Notes under the pieces: model-generated
What the model saw: only the letters and a program-made list of their open reading frames with translations
Told to the model about the DNA's origin: nothing
Databases searched by the model: none
Made by a program: the position numbers and the translations under genes
Source: Cyclobacteriaceae bacterium
GTDB lineage: Bacteria; Bacteroidota; Bacteroidia; Cytophagales; Cyclobacteriaceae
DNA: 64,000 nt
Assembly (NCBI GenBank): GCA_028284125.1
Contig: JANQSI010000013.1
Coordinates: 124,001-188,000 of the forward strand
Direction: 5' to 3'
Shown: positions 59,116-64,000 of the stretch, in pieces
How the letters are laid out: every line of letters starts with the position of its first letter
Numbering within the stretch: the stretch's first letter is position 1

Positions 59116-61757
59116 TGCAATTAAAGAAAAATCAGATTCGGTTTATTGAGGTCGACTTGGGAAAAAGAGGCGTTCACTACCCGCCTTTGAAAGAAGATCT
59201 GGTTGATCACATCTGCACCGAGGTAGAAAATCGAATGGAAAATGGAGTTCGGTTCAAAGATGCTTACAATGAAGCACTGGACCTGTTCTTGCCAGCAGAG
59301 CTAAGCCAGATTCAAAATAAGACTGTAAAAACATTGACCAACATGACACTAGTAAAAAGCTATACTCAAACGGCTTATCGAAGTATTCTAAATAACAAAG
59401 GTCATACCCTTATAAATGTCTTTGGCCTAACGGCTAGTTTAGCAATCTGCATACTGATTTTCCTATTTATTCGATACGAATTGAGTTATGATCAACAGCA
59501 CCCTAATTCGAACATTCATCGACTTACGACCAAAATCAAGAGATCTGACGGCCAAATTTCAAATACAGCTTTTACAGGAGCTCCGTGGGGTCCCGCATTA
59601 GTTAATGATTTCCCCGAAATATTGGATGCTGCACGGATAATGAAATATCGACTGGATGTCTTAGTATCAAAGAAGGATGAAAATATTGCTTTCTACGAGT
59701 CTGACCTGATTTGGGGTGATCAGCAACTGCTTGATTTTTTCGCCATTGAAATGATTAATGGAGACAAGAAAAATGCACTCACAGAACCTAATTCGGTGGT
59801 CCTCAGTGAAAAAACAGCAAAGAAATATTTTGGAGATACTGAGCCCATAGGCAAGGTCTTAACCTACAATAATGAAGTTGATCTCACTGTTACTGGAGTG
59901 ATTCAGAATATGCCCGAAAACATGCATTTCAAAGGAGACCTTATCTGTTCATTCAATACACTGAGGAGCTTTTGGCGTATCATTGATAACTGGTCAATTC
60001 TTTACTACTACACCTATTTACAAATTCAAGAGGGTGTTGATGTTGAATCCATTGAAGATAAATTTCCGGATTTTTTTGAAAGAAGAATTGGAGGCGATTG
60101 GAATTTGAGTCGGTCGGCACATTTGCAAGATGTTAGAGAGGTCCATTTTGCTTCTGATGTAAACGATGAACTAAAGGCTGGCACAAACCTTCAGTACTTA
60201 TTCATTTTAGGCGGAATTGCAACCATTATTTTACTTCTTGCTTGTTCGAATTTTGTCAACTTAAACCTGGCTAGATCTCTGAAGAGAACTAAGGAGCTTG
60301 GAATCAGAAAAGTGATGGGTGGCCAAAGAATTGATCTCATTTTGCAATACATCTTGGAAAGTGGGCTGCTAACTATTTTTTCGCTTTTGCTCGCGCTATT
60401 ACTTGCCCAATTATTACTTCCATTTTTTAATGATTTACTTGGCAAAGAGCTGTCTATCTTCGGAAAACCTGACTTACTATTAATTGGCTACATAGCTATA
60501 ATCATTGTGCTCATTAGTGTCACTGCAGGCGGATACCCAGCTCTTAGATTAGCAAATCTCAAAACTATACCCGCACTCAAGGGGAAAGGAATAATAAAAA
60601 TTGGAAACAGTTCTTTTGGCGATGGTCTGATGCTCTTTCAATTTGCTATATGTACCACGCTGATTGTTGCAATAGCAATCATCAAACTGCAACAAAATTT
60701 TATTGCAAATAAAAACCTTGGGTTTAGTTCAGAGCAAATGCTCGTGATTTCCACGAACGACGTTGAAACAAATGAACTTTCATTGGTAAAGCAAGAACTC
60801 CTTAGTATCCCTGAAATTCAAAACGTATCAATTACTTCTCATAAACTCGTTGGGGATCAACCTTATTTCGGCAGCTACATTTTCTCTGGATTAGATCGTG
60901 CGCCAGATACACTTGGGCTTGGAAGATTGCATATTGATGAAAGCTTCATCGAGACCTATAGTTTGAATCTAGTCGCTGGCAGAGACTACAACTCAAAAAT
61001 TCGCTCGGATACCGCTTCTTTTTTGGTGAATGAAAAAACTGCTTCGCTATTGGGCGTCTCTCCTGATCAGGCCATCGGGCTAACCATTAATTACATAACA
61101 CAAGGCGAGAATAGAAGGTATCCAAGGACTGGAAAAATCATAGGAGTAGTTGAAGATTTTCATTTTCAATCACTACATCAAGAAATCGGTGGAATGGTCA
61201 TGGATATTCAGCATCCTAGAGCTCACTTTATTGCTTGCAAGTTGGCTAAAGGAGTGCCGCCAACGGTAACCTCAAAAATCGAGGCTTCAATCAAGCCTTT
61301 CGCTCCAAATACTCCATTGGATTATTTTTTCATGGATGATCAATTTGAAAATTTGTATAAAAAAGAGAAGATGTTAGACATCCTTATAACCATAGCGTCT
61401 TTCGTTGCAATCGCAATCGCATTTTTGGGATTACTTGGTTTGGTGTCTCAACTTACCATCTACAAGAAAAGAGAAATCGGAATAAGGAAAGTACTTGGCG
61501 CTGACACTAAAGGGATTACATTACTTCTCTCCAATAAGTATTTGAAAATCATTCTATCGAGTTTTGTTCTTGCCTTTCCAGTCAGTTATTTCTGGATGAA
61601 CGAATGGCTTCAAAACTACCCCTATCGAGTAGACTTTCCTTTTGCACTGATTCCTATCGCTGGTCTACTCATTGTTTTCAGCGCTCTTTTAACGATTGGA
61701 GTGATTACAAAAAAAGCAGCTAACGCAAACCCGATTGCGATCTTGAAAGAGGATTAG
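59115..61757 (+). CDS. FtsX/MacB-type ABC permease with N-terminal prefix domain
   Basis: This 880-residue permease is a paralogue in plan of the one at 24950. The first 85 residues form a helical prefix (RFIEVDLGKRGVHYPPLKEDLVDHICTEVENRM), then SYTQTAYRSILNNKGHTLINVFGLTASLAICILIFLF (TM1), a periplasmic MacB-PCD domain, three TM helices with ARSLKRTKELGIRKVMGG, a second periplasmic domain and a last TM triplet with IYKKREIGIRKVLGAD. No ATPase gene adjoins. Its PadR partner probably controls it. Confidence 0.9.
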   Translation: MQLKKNQIRFIEVDLGKRGVHYPPLKEDLVDHICTEVENRMENGVRFKDAYNEALDLFLPAELSQIQNKTVKTLTNMTLVKSYTQTAYRSILNNKGHTLINVFGLTASLAICILIFLFIRYELSYDQQHPNSNIHRLTTKIKRSDGQISNTAFTGAPWGPALVNDFPEILDAARIMKYRLDVLVSKKDENIAFYESDLIWGDQQLLDFFAIEMINGDKKNALTEPNSVVLSEKTAKKYFGDTEPIGKVLTYNNEVDLTVTGVIQNMPENMHFKGDLICSFNTLRSFWRIIDNWSILYYYTYLQIQEGVDVESIEDKFPDFFERRIGGDWNLSRSAHLQDVREVHFASDVNDELKAGTNLQYLFILGGIATIILLLACSNFVNLNLARSLKRTKELGIRKVMGGQRIDLILQYILESGLLTIFSLLLALLLAQLLLPFFNDLLGKELSIFGKPDLLLIGYIAIIIVLISVTAGGYPALRLANLKTIPALKGKGIIKIGNSSFGDGLMLFQFAICTTLIVAIAIIKLQQNFIANKNLGFSSEQMLVISTNDVETNELSLVKQELLSIPEIQNVSITSHKLVGDQPYFGSYIFSGLDRAPDTLGLGRLHIDESFIETYSLNLVAGRDYNSKIRSDTASFLVNEKTASLLGVSPDQAIGLTINYITQGENRRYPRTGKIIGVVEDFHFQSLHQEIGGMVMDIQHPRAHFIACKLAKGVPPTVTSKIEASIKPFAPNTPLDYFFMDDQFENLYKKEKMLDILITIASFVAIAIAFLGLLGLVSQLTIYKKREIGIRKVLGADTKGITLLLSNKYLKIILSSFVLAFPVSYFWMNEWLQNYPYRVDFPFALIPIAGLLIVFSALLTIGVITKKAANANPIAILKED

Positions 61758-61870
61758 GCTCGTACGATCAATTCAACCATTCATCTGAATCTACTAGCTA
61801 ATTCATAGCGGAGACTGGATTTTTCTACTACTTTCACTCTCAATTAGAAATCCCCATGGAATGATTACCA

Positions 61871-62695
61871 ATGACAAGGGTAGAAAAATTTGAGTTTGAA
61901 AATGTCCATTACTTCAGGTTTGGACACAGCCCTATCGGCAAGCCAATCTTATACACCTATATCTATTTCGTTGATGGTTTACTCATCGATACGGGACAAT
62001 CTCACGCTAAAAAAGAAATCCTAAGAACAGTTGCTGAACTGAACGTGGGGCAATTATTTATTACTCATCATCATGAAGATCACTCTGGAAACATAGAAGC
62101 TATCAAAGCAAAGTTTGGATGTTCAGTATCTGCTTCAGCGTTGTGTTGTGAAATAATGAAAGATCCACCTCCAATAAGCTTCGCTCAAAAACTGGTTTGG
62201 GGTTCCAGACCGTCCAACTGTGATCTCGTTCCAATTGTAAGTGATTATCTCGAAACTCCAAATCATCGTTTCACCATTATTCCAATTCCAGGTCATGCAA
62301 GTGATATGGTTGCCTTGTATGAACCGGAAGAGAAATGGCTATTCTCAGCAGATCTTTACATCAATTCCTACATTGGATACTTCCTCGATAATGAAAGTAT
62401 TGTCCAACAGATTGAGTCCATCAAGAAAGTATTAAAACTTGATTTCAGAGTGATGTTTTGCAGTCATAGCCCTCAACTTGAAAATGGTAGGAAAAAGCTG
62501 GAAGAAAAGTTACAATTTCTTGAAGGCTTTAATCATAGTGTGGTTGATCTTTATGAAAAGGGCTTTAACGAAAAAGAGATTTTCAAAGCGCTAAAACTGA
62601 AAGAAAATCAATTTGTTTACCTCCTCTCAGGAAAACATCTTTCAAAACGAAACATGGTAAGGTCTGCAATCAGAGACTTTGCAGGGAAATCCTAG
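61871..62695 (+). CDS. Cytoplasmic metallo-beta-lactamase-fold hydrolase
   Basis: The 274-residue protein has no signal peptide. FVDGLLIDTGQSH (first strand), LFITHHHEDHSGNIEAIK (HxHxDH, about 67-78), IIPIPGHASDMVALYEPEEKWLFSADLYINSY (second His and Asp) and VMFCSHSPQLENG follow the MBL order. The C-terminal helix region (ILSGKHLSKRNMVRSAI) resembles the RNase Z-unlike LACTB2/glyoxalase-II-like group. The reaction is unknown. Its stop overlaps the stop of the convergent gene by four bases. Confidence 0.85.
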   Translation: MTRVEKFEFENVHYFRFGHSPIGKPILYTYIYFVDGLLIDTGQSHAKKEILRTVAELNVGQLFITHHHEDHSGNIEAIKAKFGCSVSASALCCEIMKDPPPISFAQKLVWGSRPSNCDLVPIVSDYLETPNHRFTIIPIPGHASDMVALYEPEEKWLFSADLYINSYIGYFLDNESIVQQIESIKKVLKLDFRVMFCSHSPQLENGRKKLEEKLQFLEGFNHSVVDLYEKGFNEKEIFKALKLKENQFVYLLSGKHLSKRNMVRSAIRDFAGKS

Positions 62696-63573
62696 TCCTT
62701 GCTAAACGTCAATTGTCGGACCTCTGTTCCATCCACATTCATTGAGAATACCCCTCTTTTTCCAGTTTTACCCGAAGTGAAGAACACCTTTTCCCCGTCA
62801 GGTGAATAAACTGGTCCATGATCTCGGTAGCAATTAGAAGTTAGCTGCTTACGGTTCTTTCCATCCACACCGACTTCATATATTTCTGCGCCATCCCAAG
62901 ATGAGCCAGCTACAACAACAGAAGAGGGCTCTCTGCTATACCAGATTACTTTGCGACCATCAGGAGACCAGCTTGGCACTCTATCTGACCTGGGATCATT
63001 GGTAAGTCTTTTTACCTCGGTTCCATCTATATTCATCGTATAGATTTCATTGTTTCCATCTCTGTTTGACACAAAAACTATTTTTTCTCCATCGGGCGAA
63101 ATTGAAGGGGTTTGATCTGATACTTCATTATTCGTGATGCGCTTCGAATTTTCTCCGTTAGCATCCATCAGGTATATTTCATTATTGCCATCCTCGTCTG
63201 AATAGTAAATAATCTTTTCACCATCAGGCGACCAGTGTGGATCCGCATATTCGTGATCCCCTTCCATCAGGATTCTAAAGTCTGATCCATCTAGGTCTAT
63301 GGTACATATGATCGTTTTTTCATCTTTGAGTACCATGAAGAGTATTTTATTTCCATCTGGTGATAAAAAGGGATAATAGCAACTCATTTCCAGTTTTGTT
63401 ACTTGAGTCTGATTTGAACCATCGGGAGCCATTACAAAAACTTGATTAATAGACCCAACCATTGAAGTATAAACTACTTTTTCTCCATTTGATGAAAGAG
63501 ATGGATCTCTCGATTGGGCCAATAACTGAACAGAAATGCACCAAAGTGCTAAAGCAAACAGTTGTGTTTTCAT
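62692..63573 (-). CDS. Secreted TolB-like WD40 beta-propeller protein
   Basis: The 293-residue protein has a signal peptide (LFALALWCISVQLLAQS). It contains about six repeats of the PD40 type: PHWSPDGEKIIYYSDEDGNNEIYLMDANG, PSISPDGEKIVFVSNRDGNNEIYTMNIDG and similar, each with SPDG(E/R)K(I/V). Proteins of this type are TolB-like propellers used for protein-protein contact in the periplasm; there is no extra domain here. It is monocistronic with a 95-nt gap to the LysR gene. Confidence 0.88.
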   Translation of the reverse strand: MKTQLFALALWCISVQLLAQSRDPSLSSNGEKVVYTSMVGSINQVFVMAPDGSNQTQVTKLEMSCYYPFLSPDGNKILFMVLKDEKTIICTIDLDGSDFRILMEGDHEYADPHWSPDGEKIIYYSDEDGNNEIYLMDANGENSKRITNNEVSDQTPSISPDGEKIVFVSNRDGNNEIYTMNIDGTEVKRLTNDPRSDRVPSWSPDGRKVIWYSREPSSVVVAGSSWDGAEIYEVGVDGKNRKQLTSNCYRDHGPVYSPDGEKVFFTSGKTGKRGVFSMNVDGTEVRQLTFSKD

Positions 63574-63668
63574 GAAAAATAATGATTTCTAGAGTCCAAT
63601 ACTACACGAACTGAATTGCAATCTGATTGACGATAATGTACAAATACTTCCAGATGGACAATTAATGG

Positions 63669-64000
63669 CTAAAGTGCTGCCCAACCAAAATGTTCGTCGG
63701 CTATGGTGATTTTATTCTCCTCCATGAAGTTGATCAACTCCTCATGCGCAGGAGTTAGTTTTTTCCCCTTGTTGTAAACCAGATTCCAGTTGGTTGTTAT
63801 TGGTAAACCTCTGATGGGAAATATTTTCATTGTGTTGTTTGCAAGTTCATTTCTTAACCCGATTAATGGAACAATCGAGAGTCCGATACCCGCATTTATT
63901 GCTTGCTTTACAGCCTCATTCGAGACGAGCTCCATAGTCTTTCCAACTGCCACATTATGCCTGCTAAGAAATCTCTCCATTGCATTTCTAGTAGCAGAGC
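63669..64000 (-). CDS. LysR-family regulator, C-terminal part (5' end outside window)
   Basis: The frame is open to the window edge. The visible 110 residues are the end of a LysR effector domain: SATRNAMERFLSRHN, MELVSNEAVKQAINAGIGLSIVPLIGLRNELANNTM, IRGLPITTNWNLVYNKGKKLTPAHEELINFMEENK. These are the last strands of the periplasmic-binding-like fold. The HTH domain is upstream of the window. CbbR-like or CysB-like targets cannot be told apart. Confidence 0.88.
   Translation of the reverse strand, partial: SATRNAMERFLSRHNVAVGKTMELVSNEAVKQAINAGIGLSIVPLIGLRNELANNTMKIFPIRGLPITTNWNLVYNKGKKLTPAHEELINFMEENKITIADEHFGWAAL

Noticed and set aside
1-64000. CRISPR arrays, rRNA genes, prophage or toxin-antitoxin pairs
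   Set aside because: Looked for regular 25-40-bp repeats, rRNA signatures, phage structural genes and paired small ORFs; none was found.

Overview
The window is chromosomal DNA of a gliding-type Bacteroidota, most likely a Cytophagales-like marine bacterium. This is inferred from T9SS type A and type B C-terminal sorting domains, SusC-style TonB receptors with carboxypeptidase-like N-terminal domains, DUF5686 and DUF779 families, the hisG-D-C-B-H-A-F-IE gene order, a TTTG/TAnnTTTG-like promoter and the near absence of Shine-Dalgarno sequences. No species name can be supported. Base composition is AT-rich, with a visibly more GC-rich stretch at about 33-41 kb.

Region 1 (0-4.9 kb) holds the tail of an amidohydrolase, a membrane-anchored glycerophosphodiesterase, aspS, a secreted protein coupled to tadA, and a superoxide dismutase. 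Region 2 (4.9-12.3 kb) is a complete-looking histidine operon. It is preceded by an unannotated 22-residue His-rich leader peptide and a terminator, which together look like an attenuator. hisC and the dehydratase part of hisB are fused, and the HAD phosphatase domain usual in Bacteroidota HisB is absent. A four-helix-bundle gene sits between hisA and hisF. Several spacers here are AT-rich GATT/AATC foldback sequences. Region 3 (12.4-21.7 kb) is metal-handling and envelope: a T9SS-exported multicopper oxidase, a thioredoxin/TonB-receptor pair, and a three-gene set ending in an OprC-like copper receptor with CxxxM and HxM motifs. Region 4 (21.9-33.0 kb) has a KefF-KefC-like pair, a PadR plus FtsX/MacB-type permease cassette, mogA, a sulfatase, and an aldehyde dehydrogenase-DUF779 operon divergent from its AraC regulator.

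Region 5 (33.1-41.3 kb) has a membrane AraC regulator, a 0.53-kb element with 28-bp GC-rich inverted ends around a DUF559 gene broken by an in-frame amber codon, and a tightly coupled envelope operon (MMPL transporter, 41-residue membrane microprotein, LolA-like protein, beta-barrel). It ends with a receiver-domain protein and an alpha/beta hydrolase. Region 6 (41.4-46.5 kb) has an AraC membrane regulator whose own promoter region and that of its downstream gene carry the same palindrome. Divergent from it is a run of an AAC(3)-I-like acetyltransferase, a CPBP protease, an Omp85-type barrel, a small protein and a Rieske-like lipoprotein. Region 7 (46.7-64 kb) has an MBL-fold lipoprotein, another AraC regulator, rlmD, a large T9SS type B protein, a DUF5686 outer-membrane protein, an SDR, a BatE-like TPR/SH3 protein, tRNA-Lys with a duplicated 3' end, a CBM9-like lipoprotein, a second PadR/permease cassette with the same operator dyad as the first, a second MBL hydrolase, a TolB-like propeller and the end of a LysR regulator.

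No CRISPR array, rRNA, prophage or complete transposase-bearing insertion sequence was seen. The strongest candidates for undescribed biology are the his attenuator with the HisC-IGPD fusion, the DUF559 inverted-repeat element, the MMPL-microprotein-LolA-barrel operon, and the matching operator pairs near the AraC and PadR genes.
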